Positions 1 to 8,149 of a DNA stretch of 64,000 nt are shown piece by piece. Made by a program: the position numbers and the translations under genes. Source of the DNA: Enterocloster hominis (ex Liu et al. 2021) (GTDB lineage: Bacteria; Bacillota; Clostridia; Lachnospirales; Lachnospiraceae); contig JACRTJ010000011.1 in NCBI GenBank assembly GCA_014385265.1, positions 1-64,000 on the forward strand, written 5' to 3'. Under the pieces are notes generated by a model that made no database searches, was not told where the DNA came from, and worked only from the letters and a program-made list of their open reading frames with translations. The first letter of the stretch is position 1. Each line of letters starts with the position of its first letter.

Positions 1-744
1 TGGCGATAGACATTATACCAGAAAAGGGAGGTCAATGCTCTTTTTATTTGAAACTTCCCGTAAAATCGAGGTTTTTAATAGATTTAAACAATAAAAAGTA
101 GGTAGTTTTTGACACTACCAGCTGTATATAGGAGAAAATGATATGAAAATATTTGCAATAAAGATGATATTGTCTTAATGCAGGATTATGGAGTGGCTGC
201 AATGGTTCTTGGAAAAGGAGCTTTTGCAATCCATCAATCTGGTAAATGGTATACCAATGATAATATAGACCGGATGCTCATGGAATGATATTTGAACAAG
301 AAAGCTAGGAGGGCGTCTTCAAAGAATCATGTAAAAGATCCAAGAAAGAGAATCGCAGAGGATGATGTGCAATTTAGACAATCCTTTGGAAAGTTGCTTT
401 GTAAGGTAATGGAATTAAAATGTCTGTGATAGTAAACCATCATATATGGAGTATAAAGTTTTCTCGGAAAGCCCTGGCGGAAAAATCCTAAATTAACTTG
501 ATTATATGGATTTATGTACAGCTATTTGCTGCAAGATGACATCATCAGATATATTCAAGGAAACGGTGGTTCTTGAGGATGAAGGGGTATTACACAAATA
601 ATGGTTGGTTACACCAATAAAGCTATAGATCTATTTGTAAACAGGACGATTACAAAGAGTGTTCGGAAGATTAAGTCTTCATCAAAGCGGTGGAGCACAA
701 AGAAAAATGTTATATGTTTGTTGTATACGAAGTAAGATAAGATT
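1..744. other. AT-rich decayed region, left edge
   Basis: This stretch is visibly richer in A and T than the rest of the window and contains short reading frames broken by many stops on both strands. No complete gene with a ribosome site was found apart from the HIRAN gene that follows it. The look is that of an old accessory island that has lost most of its genes. One fragment is listed separately. The remainder holds nothing I can name. Confidence 0.5.
142..288 (+). pseudogene. Gene fragment, unrecognised
   Basis: A short open stretch in one frame runs from just after a stop at 139-141 to a stop at 286-288. It has an internal ATG at 178 and would encode a 36-residue peptide beginning MQDYGVAAMV and ending near DRMLME. 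There is no convincing ribosome site at the right distance from that ATG. The amino acid mix is protein-like, so it may be the remains of a longer gene. I do not recognise the family, and it could be chance. Confidence 0.25.
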
Positions 745-801
745 TTGAGAATGGTGGCTCGAATCCGAATTGTTACAATCTTTAATGGGAGGGAAATTAT
801 A

Positions 802-1119
802 ATGGGAAAAATTTATTTTACACTGACAGGAACTAAATATTATTACGGAAAAGAATTTCTGAAGCCGGGTATGACACTGCAGTTGGAGAAGGAGCCAGAT
901 AACCAATACGATAAGGAAGCAATCGTGGTAAAAATGGAAGGCCTTGGAGATATTGGTTATGTGGCAAATAGTACATATACGGTTATTGGTGAGAGTATGA
1001 GTGCCGGAAGAATCTATGATAAAATTGGCGATACAGCAAAGGCAAAGGTAGTATTGATAACAGATCGTGGAATTATTTGTAAAATCAGCAAAAAGAGCCT
1101 GAGTAATTTGGAACAATAG
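802..1119 (+). CDS. HIRAN domain protein
   Basis: A small stand-alone protein of about 105 residues that matches the HIRAN pattern. It opens with MGKIYFTLTGTKYYYG, continues with a G-M-x-L-x-L-E-K-E-P segment, then D-N-x-Y-D-K-E-A-I-V-V and an L-G-D-I-G-Y-V block. HIRAN domains are known from SNF2-type helicases such as HLTF/Rad5, where they bind 3' DNA ends, and from small bacterial proteins, often in mobile regions. The start at 802 is chosen because GGGAGGG lies just upstream (788-793); an ATG at 745 would add 19 residues with no ribosome site. It is the only intact gene in the AT-rich left edge and was probably acquired. Its partner, if any, is missing here. Confidence 0.7.
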   Translation: MGKIYFTLTGTKYYYGKEFLKPGMTLQLEKEPDNQYDKEAIVVKMEGLGDIGYVANSTYTVIGESMSAGRIYDKIGDTAKAKVVLITDRGIICKISKKSLSNLEQ

Positions 1120-1486
1120 AATACTGAAATAGATGGAAAATAACTCTCAATTACCTATGAAAAAGAGTGCAGTTATTCTTACTCCTGGGCTGAAAGCACT
1201 TAAATTTCATCCCAGGCTGTATTATAGGCTGCTATATTAATGACACAGGATGTTTGCCTTAAATACAATTTTACTGAAAGCGCGGATGTCAGTTTTAGCA
1301 TAGTAAGCAAGTTTTGCATATACTAATATATATTCGATACAGTGGGCATCTGGAAAGATATATCAGGAATGAGCCATATTAACAGGTGTGAGATCATTGG
1401 ACCAAAGCGTTTTAGAGATGAGATCCAGTGGGAAATAATGAAAGCATATAAAAAATATTGTACATAATACAGTTTTCTGGACATGA
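1120..1486. other. Gene-free AT-rich spacer
   Basis: No supported gene. A degraded frame near 1385-1468 reads protein-like for about 25 codons (ending KAYKKYCT) but is preceded by stops and lacks a start. Base composition returns to the genome norm only at about 1480, which marks the right boundary of the island. Confidence 0.4.
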
Positions 1487-1542
1487 GAGGCTTCCGGCAG
1501 GCCAGGACCCTGACTTAGGATCCCCGGCCTGCTGGCAGCCTC
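1487..1542. terminator. Hairpin downstream of MATE gene
   Basis: An inverted repeat pairs GAGGCTTCCGGCAGGCC (from 1487) with GGCCTGCTGGCAGCCTC (to 1542), with one mismatch and a loop of about 22 bases. It begins 5 bases beyond the stop of the leftward MATE gene. The T-tract on that strand is poor, so it may be an intrinsic terminator of modest strength or a transcript-end stabiliser. Confidence 0.5.
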
Positions 1543-1547
1543 ATTTC

Positions 1548-2879
1548 CTAATACTGATACTTTTTCCTGTATTTTATAAACATAACAGCGGACAGTAAGA
1601 ACGCCGCGGCTTCAGCAGCCGGAGTCGCCAGCCATGCGCCTGTGACACCGAGTATGGCCGGAAGGATCAGCATGGCGGCCACCATGAACACAAAGGAGCG
1701 GGAAAAGGCCAGGACTGCGGAAACCAGGCCGTTGGACAGGGCCGTGAACATGCCGCTGGCAAATACGTTAAAGCCGATGAAGACCAGAGCGGAGGAGCAG
1801 ATGCGGTTTCCTGTTACCGCCAGATCATAAACAGGATTGTCCGGCCGGGCGAAGATGGCCACCAGGGGCTCTGTGACCGCCAGGGAGACCATCAGAGCAG
1901 CCGCTCCAATGAAACCGATGATCTTCATGCTGAGACGGATCAGCTTCTTTAATTTATCCTGGTTCTGCTCGCCATAATAGAAGCTGATCATGGGTGCTAC
2001 GCCATAGGAATAGCCGGTATACAGGGATGTGGCGAACATCAGGACATACATGATGATGGTTATGGCCGCCACACCGTTTTCTCCCACATATTTCAGCATG
2101 GTCCAGTTGAACATCATGGTGACGATGCCAGTCACCAGAGCTGCTGCCATTTCCGAGCTTCCGTTGGAAGCAGCGCTTACCAGGGTCCGGATCCTGCACA
2201 CGGGCTTTACAAAATGGAGCAGGCAGTCTTTTTTGGAAAAGATCACAAGACCGGCCACTGCTGTCACGGAGTACCCCAGCCCTGTGGCAATGGCTGCCCC
2301 GGCGATCCCCATATCCAATATGGAGATGAAGACATAGTCCAGGACTATATTCAAAATTCCTCCCGTAATGGAACAGACCATGGAAAGAGCGGACTTTCCG
2401 GCGGCGATCATGTACAAGGTGAAATTGTTCATCAGAAGGATCGGAACCGTAAAGATCAGATAACGGCTCAGATAGATACGGCAGTAGCCGGCCACGGCAG
2501 GGGACAGGCTCATGCGTTCAAAAAGGCGGTCCATGATCAGATATCCCAGGCCGGACATGATGAGTCCCACCGCCACGTTTACAGCGATCAGAAAAGTGAA
2601 GTCTTCGTTGGCTTCCTGGGCTTTCTGCTGTCCGGCCTTCCGCATGATGACGGCGCTCCCTCCAGTGGCCAGCATGGTGGAGATGGCTGTGACCAGTGAG
2701 ATCACAGGCGCTGTCAGATTGACGGCGGATAAGGCATCGGTTCCTATGAGGTTAGATACAAACAGGCCGTCCACCATGGTATAAAAGGACATGAACACGG
2801 TCATAACGATGGTAGGGACGGAAAACATCAGCACGTTTTTCAGGGTAACGGGCTGTCGATATGCATTTTCACCGGACAT
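1548..2879 (-). CDS. MATE family efflux transporter
   Basis: A multidrug/toxin extrusion pump of 443 residues, predicted to sit in the cytoplasmic membrane with 12 helices and to exchange Na+ or H+ for organic cations or drugs. The sequence shows the twofold MATE plan: an N-terminal block with FSVPTIVMTVFMSFYTMVDG and a second half opening near AAIT. The length fits the MepA/DinF-like branch. Translation should begin at MSGENAYRQP (2879), which has AGGAGG 10 bases upstream. A longer frame to 2921 would start inside the -10 box of the promoter described below, so it is rejected. The substrate is unknown. A MerR-type regulator is implied by the promoter but is not encoded nearby. Confidence 0.88.
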   Translation of the reverse strand: MSGENAYRQPVTLKNVLMFSVPTIVMTVFMSFYTMVDGLFVSNLIGTDALSAVNLTAPVISLVTAISTMLATGGSAVIMRKAGQQKAQEANEDFTFLIAVNVAVGLIMSGLGYLIMDRLFERMSLSPAVAGYCRIYLSRYLIFTVPILLMNNFTLYMIAAGKSALSMVCSITGGILNIVLDYVFISILDMGIAGAAIATGLGYSVTAVAGLVIFSKKDCLLHFVKPVCRIRTLVSAASNGSSEMAAALVTGIVTMMFNWTMLKYVGENGVAAITIIMYVLMFATSLYTGYSYGVAPMISFYYGEQNQDKLKKLIRLSMKIIGFIGAAALMVSLAVTEPLVAIFARPDNPVYDLAVTGNRICSSALVFIGFNVFASGMFTALSNGLVSAVLAFSRSFVFMVAAMLILPAILGVTGAWLATPAAEAAAFLLSAVMFIKYRKKYQY

Positions 2880-2916
2880 AAATAAAAATCCTCCTTGCAT
2901 GTTACGGTATGTTTTT

Positions 2917-2947
2917 ATCATAAACCGTACAGTAACAGTATAGTCAA
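2917..2947 (-). promoter_or_regulatory. MerR-type promoter with 19-bp spacer
   Basis: On the minus strand TTGACT (2947-2942) and TATGAT (2922-2917) are separated by exactly 19 bp, and the spacer carries a partial dyad (ACTGTTACTGTACGGT). Overlong 19-bp spacers with a dyad between the hexamers are the hallmark of promoters activated by MerR-family proteins, which untwist the DNA. Transcription would start near 2910, leaving a 30-base leader with the AGGAGG site of the MATE gene. Confidence 0.65.
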
Positions 2948-2971
2948 GGGGGATTTTGAATATTTTTTGAT

Positions 2972-3859
2972 TTAAGGAACCAGGATCAGCTCACAGGTGC
3001 ATTCCTGGAATTTTTCCCGGGCCTTTTCATTTAAGGAATCCAGGGCGTCGGACAGGTCCTGGACCTTCAGGCTGCCGGTGTCGATCTTAAAATATACGGC
3101 GACCCACAGGTGCCGTCCGGTCCGTGTGATATCGAAGAAAACCGGGGAGAAGCGATACTGCTCCAGGACCGGTCCGCAGAGGGCCTTGACCTCATTTATA
3201 AATTCCTCATCCGGCGAGAACAGGAATATATCCCGGACGGCGCTCCAGAGAACCTTGATGCTTTCTGGAAGCATGAATACCATAACAAGGACGGCCACGA
3301 TCTGGTCAAAATATGGGGTGATAAATCCCAGGGGAGTTTTTTCCAGATAACGGGACAGGAAAAAGGCCAGGGACATGCCCAGACTGTATACAATATCCAG
3401 TTTCCATCCCAGAAGCTCTGCGGTGATGGTGGGCGAGGACAGGTTCCGGTTCAGCCGCTTCATCAGAAGAAAAATGATGATGCTGGCTGCGCCGAGGCAG
3501 AACTGGAAAAGGGAGACCTGGGCATTGTTTATGGGATTACCGCCGGATAAAGCGGAATCCAGAACCTCGGCGGACACGCCCATGGTCACGGACAGCATCA
3601 TAACGCCCTTGATTATGACAAATATGGATTCCAGCTGGAAATACCCATAGGGATGCTTTTCCGATACGGGCTTATGGAACAGGGGCGTCAGGAATAGGAG
3701 CAGGGCAATGAAGACCAGCTCCGACGCATCATATACAGCGTCCGTCAGTGCAGACTGGGAATGGCTGTATATGGCAAAAATAAATTCTGCGATGGCAAAC
3801 AGGAGTCCCGAAAAAAAGGACATCATTAAAATCTGTTTTTCTTTCTTTTCTGTGATCAT
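2972..3859 (-). CDS. Cation diffusion facilitator-like transporter
   Basis: A 295-residue membrane protein of the CDF family, which exports divalent metals such as Zn2+, Mn2+ or Fe2+ in exchange for protons. It has the family pattern in helix 2 (SALTDAVYDASE, with D40 and D44 four apart) and the HPYGYFQLE motif at 69-77, then further helices and a soluble C-terminal domain of about 85 residues. In helix 5, where CDF proteins have H-x-x-x-D, this one has G151-x-x-x-D155, so one metal ligand of the usual transport site is missing. The start at MITEKKEKQ has AAAGAGGTG upstream; 28 extra residues are possible but have no such site. Transport function is likely, but the metal cannot be inferred. 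Confidence 0.75.
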   Translation of the reverse strand: MITEKKEKQILMMSFFSGLLFAIAEFIFAIYSHSQSALTDAVYDASELVFIALLLFLTPLFHKPVSEKHPYGYFQLESIFVIIKGVMMLSVTMGVSAEVLDSALSGGNPINNAQVSLFQFCLGAASIIIFLLMKRLNRNLSSPTITAELLGWKLDIVYSLGMSLAFFLSRYLEKTPLGFITPYFDQIVAVLVMVFMLPESIKVLWSAVRDIFLFSPDEEFINEVKALCGPVLEQYRFSPVFFDITRTGRHLWVAVYFKIDTGSLKVQDLSDALDSLNEKAREKFQECTCELILVP

Positions 3860-4098
3860 ACGACACCTCTTTGAATGTAATTTTCTGTGTTCAGGCTTAT
3901 ACAGGCAAGGTATCATCTCATTTCTCAAAGGTTTAAAGAGCATTATACCAAATGCTGGAAGAAATGTACAGTTATTGAAGAACGCTTCTGTGATACGATC
4001 CGGCGGGGACTGGAGGAAAGTTTGCTTTAAAACGGTGGAAAAACTGCCGGTTATGATTTAAAATAGTGGATAAGAGAAATCACAAGGAGGGATCTGCA

Positions 4099-4554
4099 AT
4101 GCTGGAAACAGGAACAAAAGCGCCGGCGTTTGAGCTGCCGGACCAGAACGGAGTCATGCACAGACTGGAGGATTACAAAGGAAAAAAGGTGATCCTGTAT
4201 TTTTATCCCAAGGACAATACTCCGGGATGTACGAAGCAGGCCTGCGGCTATTCGGAGCGCTATCCGCAGTTTATGGAGAAGGGCGCGGTGATACTGGGAG
4301 TCAGCAAGGACTCTGTGGCCTCCCATAAAAGGTTTGAGGAGAAATACGGCCTTGCGTTCACGCTGCTTTCCGATCCGGAGCGGACGGTCATCGAGGCCTA
4401 TGATGTGTGGAAGGAAAAGAAGAATTACGGGAAGGTGTCCATGGGCGTGGTCCGCACCACCTATCTCATCGATGAGGACGGCATCATCATCCGCGCCAAC
4501 GATAAGGTAAAGGCAGCGGATGATGCGGAGAAGATGCTGGGAGAGATGGAATAG
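4099..4554 (+). CDS. bcp: Thioredoxin-dependent thiol peroxidase (Bcp/PrxQ)
   Basis: A 151-residue peroxiredoxin that reduces H2O2 and organic hydroperoxides in the cytoplasm, using thioredoxin as donor. The peroxidatic cysteine lies in the classical YPKDNTPGCTKQAC motif (C44), with the resolving C49 five residues on, as in atypical 2-Cys BCP/PrxQ enzymes. The C-terminal half keeps the GVSKDS and LLSDPE segments. ATG at 4099 follows AAGGAGG at a good distance; an in-frame ATG at 4066 lacks a site. It reads in the same direction as the P1 peptidase 45 bases downstream, and the two may be co-transcribed. In an anaerobe it fits a role in oxidative stress defence. Confidence 0.93.
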   Translation: MLETGTKAPAFELPDQNGVMHRLEDYKGKKVILYFYPKDNTPGCTKQACGYSERYPQFMEKGAVILGVSKDSVASHKRFEEKYGLAFTLLSDPERTVIEAYDVWKEKKNYGKVSMGVVRTTYLIDEDGIIIRANDKVKAADDAEKMLGEME

Positions 4555-4598
4555 GCTGAGTTTGTGCAGCATCATTCGCTAGGAAAGGAGTCCCCCAA

Positions 4599-5558
4599 AT
4601 GAAAGAAATAAAGATCCAGGAGCTGGAAAACATAAAGATCGGAAGCGCAGAAAACAAAGACGCCGCCACCGGCTGCACGGTGATCCTCTGTGAGCAGGGC
4701 ATGGCAGCGGGGCTGGATGTCCGGGGAGGCGGTCCGGCGTCCCGGGAAACGGAGCTCTTGAAGCCCACAGCGGCGGCAGAGTCGATCCATGCGGTGCTGC
4801 TGTCCGGAGGCAGCGCCTTTGGGTTGGATGCGGCCGGAGGCGTAATGGAGTATCTGGAGGAGCGGAATATCGGCTTCGATGTGGGGATCACAAAGGTTCC
4901 CCTGGTGTGCGAATCCTGCCTGTTCGATCTGATGGTGGGAGATCACCGGGTCCGGCCGGACAAGGCTATGGGCTATGCGGCCTGTGAGAATGCGGAAAAG
5001 GGCAATTACCGGGACGGGAATTTCGGTGCCGGGACCGGAGCCACTGTGGGAAAGTTTTACGGACCGGAGTTCTGTATGAAGTCGGGGATCGGAAGCTACG
5101 CGGTACAGATCGGAGAACTGCAGGTGGGAGCCATTGTGGCGGTCAACGCTTTGGGAGATATTTATGACTGGAAAAATGGTAAGAAGGTTGCCGGACTTCT
5201 GGCAAAGGATAAAAAATCCTTCCTTTGTACCGAGGACGAGGTCTATAAGAGCTATGAGGTGGTAAAAAATAAGTTTGTGGCCAACACCACCATCGGCGCG
5301 GTCATCACCAATGCGGCCTTCCACAAGACCCAGCTTTGTAAGATCGCGTCCATGACCCACAACGGCTATGCCCGCTCCATCCGCCCGGTCCATACGACGG
5401 CAGATGGTGACAGTATCTACGCCCTGTCCACAGGGACGCTGGAGGCGGATCTGGACATGGTGGGTACTCTGGCGGCTCAGGTCATGTCGGAAGCCATTCT
5501 CCGGGCTGTTATGAGTGCGGAGACGGCCTATGGTTTTCCGGCGGCCAGGGATCTATAA
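4599..5558 (+). CDS. P1 family peptidase (S58, DmpA-like)
   Basis: A 319-residue Ntn-type enzyme related to DmpA/BapA aminopeptidases, which split themselves autocatalytically to expose an N-terminal nucleophile. Seen here are the N-terminal GCTVILCEQG block, GGSAFGLDAAGGVMEYLEE, the glycine-rich NFGAGTGATVGK and the cleavage-site region VANTTIGAVITNA, whose Thr would be the nucleophile. The length is normal. AAAGGAG precedes the ATG. There is no signal peptide, so a cytoplasmic peptidase or amidase is inferred, possibly acting on imported peptides. The exact substrate is unknown. Confidence 0.85.
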   Translation: MKEIKIQELENIKIGSAENKDAATGCTVILCEQGMAAGLDVRGGGPASRETELLKPTAAAESIHAVLLSGGSAFGLDAAGGVMEYLEERNIGFDVGITKVPLVCESCLFDLMVGDHRVRPDKAMGYAACENAEKGNYRDGNFGAGTGATVGKFYGPEFCMKSGIGSYAVQIGELQVGAIVAVNALGDIYDWKNGKKVAGLLAKDKKSFLCTEDEVYKSYEVVKNKFVANTTIGAVITNAAFHKTQLCKIASMTHNGYARSIRPVHTTADGDSIYALSTGTLEADLDMVGTLAAQVMSEAILRAVMSAETAYGFPAARDL

Positions 5559-5568
5559 AAAAGAAGAA

Positions 5569-5619
5569 CGCTCCGGGACAAAGGCGCCGCAAGGGTAGCC
5601 AGATCCCGGAGCGCTTTTT
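5569..5619. terminator. Bidirectional intrinsic terminator
   Basis: CGCTCCGGGA (from 5569) pairs with TCCCGGAGCG (5604-5613), followed by CTTTTT on the plus strand and preceded by an A-rich run that serves as the T-tract on the minus strand. It separates the convergent P1 peptidase and amidohydrolase genes. Confidence 0.8.
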
Positions 5620-5628
5620 ATGGAAATT

Positions 5629-6792
5629 TTACTGCTGTTTCTGGTAGACCACATTTCCTTCAATGAGGACTGTGGCAGCCGATGTATAGAAGTTAAAGGG
5701 ATCGCCGTCCCAGATGACGATGTCGGCGTCCTTACCGGGCTCTAAGCTTCCCACCCGGTCCTCCAGGCCGCAGGCGCGGGCTGCGTTGATGGTCACGGCC
5801 TCCAGGGCTGTCATGGGATTTAATCCCTTTTTCACCATCAGCGTCATCTGGACCATGGAGAGCTCCACGTTCATTTCCGGATGGCCGGTGGTGGCGGCAA
5901 ATTCGATGCCGTTTTCTTCCAGAACAGAGCCTGCAATGGGATCCCGGTAACGGTTTTCACTGTTCTTTTCTCCGTAGACCGGTCCCAGCACGCAGCGGAC
6001 GTTGTGCTTCTTCAGATCCTTTGTGATCCTCCAGGCATCCACACAGTTCTCTACTGTATAGGTGAAGCCGAATTCCTCGGCGATGCGCACGGCAGTCATC
6101 ATGTCATGGCCGCGCTTGGCGATGAATTTTACGGGCATTCCGTCGAATACGCGCATCAGGGAGTGGAGCTTCATATCGAATTTCGGCGGCTTATTTGCCG
6201 GATCCTTCTGGGAAGCGGTCCACTGGTCATGATAGCGTTTCGCCTTCATCAGAGCCTCGCGGATCAGGGCTGCCGTGCCAAGTCTTGTCATGGGCGATCT
6301 CTTTCCGCCGTATGTATTTTTCACTCCGTCAGTGAGGCACATTTTAATGGCGATCTCAGGCACCATGACCATTTCCTCCACCGTATTGCCAGTGGTTTTG
6401 ATGGCTGCGCAGGTTCCGCCGATGGGGTTTGCGTTGCCCGGACAGGTAACGGCTGTGGTCACGCCTCCGGCCAGAGCCATTTTAAAGCCCTCGTCCCTGG
6501 GATTGATGGCGTCCATGGCCCGCACCTGGGGTACAATGGGATTGGTGGTCTCGTCGGCGTCGTTGCCCTCAAACCGGAAGACCTCTTCTTTGACGCCAAG
6601 GGAGCAGTGGGGCTCGACGATACCGGGAGTCACATAGTTTCCGCAGGCGTCGATGATCACGTTGCCCTGGCCGTATTTCTGGCAGGCGTCGTCACAGATA
6701 TCAAGGACCTTTCCGTCCTTTACCACCAGATCCTTTTTCTCTTTGTAGATTCCGGCCATGTTGATCAGATTACAGTTTTTGATAATCAACAT
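5629..6792 (-). CDS. Amidohydrolase-like protein, metal site lost
   Basis: A 387-residue member of the amidohydrolase superfamily, closely similar along its length to the gene upstream (same opening MxxIKNxNLIxMAG, same end GSxEPGKDADIVIWD). The metal ligands are replaced: the first-strand HxH is H62-C-S64; the KIHAHQADD segment of the paralog reads KFIAKRGHD; the EHC segment reads ENC; and the TDAP aspartate is glycine (TTGHP). The fold, hydrophobic core and C-terminal strands look intact, so this is a maintained protein rather than a pseudogene. I infer a non-catalytic partner or regulator of the paralog. The start overlaps the upstream stop by 23 bases and has AGGCAGGTG before it, which implies translational coupling. 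Confidence 0.8.
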   Translation of the reverse strand: MLIIKNCNLINMAGIYKEKKDLVVKDGKVLDICDDACQKYGQGNVIIDACGNYVTPGIVEPHCSLGVKEEVFRFEGNDADETTNPIVPQVRAMDAINPRDEGFKMALAGGVTTAVTCPGNANPIGGTCAAIKTTGNTVEEMVMVPEIAIKMCLTDGVKNTYGGKRSPMTRLGTAALIREALMKAKRYHDQWTASQKDPANKPPKFDMKLHSLMRVFDGMPVKFIAKRGHDMMTAVRIAEEFGFTYTVENCVDAWRITKDLKKHNVRCVLGPVYGEKNSENRYRDPIAGSVLEENGIEFAATTGHPEMNVELSMVQMTLMVKKGLNPMTALEAVTINAARACGLEDRVGSLEPGKDADIVIWDGDPFNFYTSAATVLIEGNVVYQKQQ

Positions 6793-7951
6793 TGCGTTCA
6801 CCTGCCTTTCTTTCATATGCGATCTTTCCGTCGATGAGGACGATACCGGCCTGGTACATGGTGTCTAACGGTTCCACATCCCAGATGACGATGTCAGCGT
6901 CCTTACCGGGCTCGATGCTTCCGACTCTGGAGTCGATATCTGTGATCTTTGCAGCGTTTAAGGTCACGCTGCGGATTCCCATTTCCCTGGACATTCCGTT
7001 TTTCACATAAAGGATGACCTGGAGCAGCTGGTCCTCAATGGGAACGAAGGGAGCGTCGGTGATCAGGGCGAAGGTGACTCCGGCCTCCTCCAGGATCCGT
7101 CCGGCTTCATAGGAGCGGTTCTGGCATTCGATCTTGCTCTTGCCGCCGACGGTGGGGCCCAGCAGGCACTCGGCGTTGTTTTTCTTTAAGAATTCCGGGA
7201 TCATCCATCCTTCGGTACAATGCTCGATGGAGTAATGAAGGCCGAATTCATTGGCCACGCGGACAGCAGTCTGGATATCGTCCGCCTGATGGGCATGGAT
7301 CTTGACCCGCATTCCTTCAAATACCCGCATTAAGGAGTGCAGGTGGAAGTCGAACGGGAAATCCGGCTCCTGGCCATGGAGCTTATAGTTTTCATAATAT
7401 TCCTTTGCCTTAAAAAGCTCCTCCCGCATAAGGGCGGCGCTCATCATCCGTGTTCTGGGAGCCTTTCCACGGTTTCCGAAGGTCATCTTTGGGTTCTCTC
7501 CCAGAGCCATTTTCATGGCCAGCTCCGGGCAGATGACACGGGACTCCATATCTTCGCCGGCGGTCTTGATGGCTAAGAAGGTTCCGCCGACGATGTTGGA
7601 GCTTCCGGGACCGGTCACAACGGTGGTGATCCCCTGGCGGAGAGCCGCGTCAAAGGTGGCATCCTCTGGGTTGATGGCATCTAAGCCCCGCAGTCCCGGA
7701 AGGACCGGCTCCGTATACTCATTTCCGTCCATTTCCTCGCGGCAGGCGGTTCCCCATAGACCTGCATGGCAGTGGGGGTCCACAAGACCGGGAGTGACGG
7801 TGCGTCCGGCGGCATCGATGATCTGGCAGTCCTCCGGCACCTCTCCCACCTGGCCGACCTTTACGATCTTTCCGTCGTCGATCAGGATATCGCCGGTCTG
7901 CTCATACATACCGGCCATGGTGATTAAATTTCCATTTTTGATCAGCAGCAA
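6770..7951 (-). CDS. Amidohydrolase family protein
   Basis: A 393-residue metal-dependent hydrolase of the imidazolonepropionase/cytosine-deaminase-like amidohydrolases. All five usual metal ligands are visible: H60 and H62 (DPHCHAG), His in KIHAHQADD, His in YSIEHCTEGW and Asp in ALITDAP. The C-terminal GSIEPGKDADIVIWD strand is typical. It starts at TTG (7951) with AAAGGAG about 12 bases upstream. It is first in a two-gene unit with its degenerate paralog and is driven by a clear sigma-A promoter. The substrate is not evident; a cyclic amide, hydantoin-like or N-acyl compound is plausible. The divergently transcribed regulator probably controls it. Confidence 0.88.
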   Translation of the reverse strand: MLLIKNGNLITMAGMYEQTGDILIDDGKIVKVGQVGEVPEDCQIIDAAGRTVTPGLVDPHCHAGLWGTACREEMDGNEYTEPVLPGLRGLDAINPEDATFDAALRQGITTVVTGPGSSNIVGGTFLAIKTAGEDMESRVICPELAMKMALGENPKMTFGNRGKAPRTRMMSAALMREELFKAKEYYENYKLHGQEPDFPFDFHLHSLMRVFEGMRVKIHAHQADDIQTAVRVANEFGLHYSIEHCTEGWMIPEFLKKNNAECLLGPTVGGKSKIECQNRSYEAGRILEEAGVTFALITDAPFVPIEDQLLQVILYVKNGMSREMGIRSVTLNAAKITDIDSRVGSIEPGKDADIVIWDVEPLDTMYQAGIVLIDGKIAYERKAGERNVDYQKL

Positions 7952-7997
7952 TTGAAAAGCACGCTCCTTTCTTAGATCATAGCTCTAAATCAGTACT

Positions 7998-8026
7998 ATT
8001 GTACAAATTTTTTGTGAAAATGTCAA
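7998..8026 (-). promoter_or_regulatory. Sigma-A promoter of the amidohydrolase pair
   Basis: On the minus strand TTGACA (8026-8021), a 17-bp spacer and TACAAT (8003-7998) form a near-consensus vegetative promoter about 47 bases before the TTG start. No -24/-12 (GG/GC) element was seen, which argues that the neighbouring AAA+ protein does not work through sigma-54. Confidence 0.75.
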
Positions 8027-8084
8027 AGAAATTATGGAACATAGGGAGGAAAAACAAAAAAATATATAGGACTGGGAGATCTGG

Positions 8085-8113
8085 TTGTTTTTCTGTATAT
8101 GAGCGACTATAAT
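8085..8113 (+). promoter_or_regulatory. Sigma-A promoter of the divergent regulator
   Basis: TTGTTT (8085-8090), a 17-bp spacer and TATAAT (8108-8113) lie ahead of the regulator gene. The predicted start point near 8120 leaves a leader of about 30 bases that contains the G10 tract. Confidence 0.6.
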
Positions 8114-8133
8114 GGAATTGAATGAAAAATACA

Positions 8134-8143
8134 GGGGGGGGGG
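8134..8143 (+). repeat. G10 homopolymer forming the ribosome site
   Basis: Ten consecutive G residues sit 6 bases ahead of the GTG start of the regulator and are the only Shine-Dalgarno-like sequence there. Homopolymers of this length are prone to slippage, so the spacing and strength of the ribosome site could vary between cells. Confidence 0.6.
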
Positions 8144-8149
8144 TATAAG

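Noticed and set aside
5881..6837. A long plus-strand frame opposite the amidohydrolase-like gene
   Set aside because: The minus-strand protein is a clear family member; the opposite frame is a shadow of GC-rich coding sequence.
7952..8149. Sigma-54 (-24/-12) promoter near the AAA+ regulator
   Set aside because: No GG-N10-GC element was found. Clear sigma-A type boxes serve both divergent genes.
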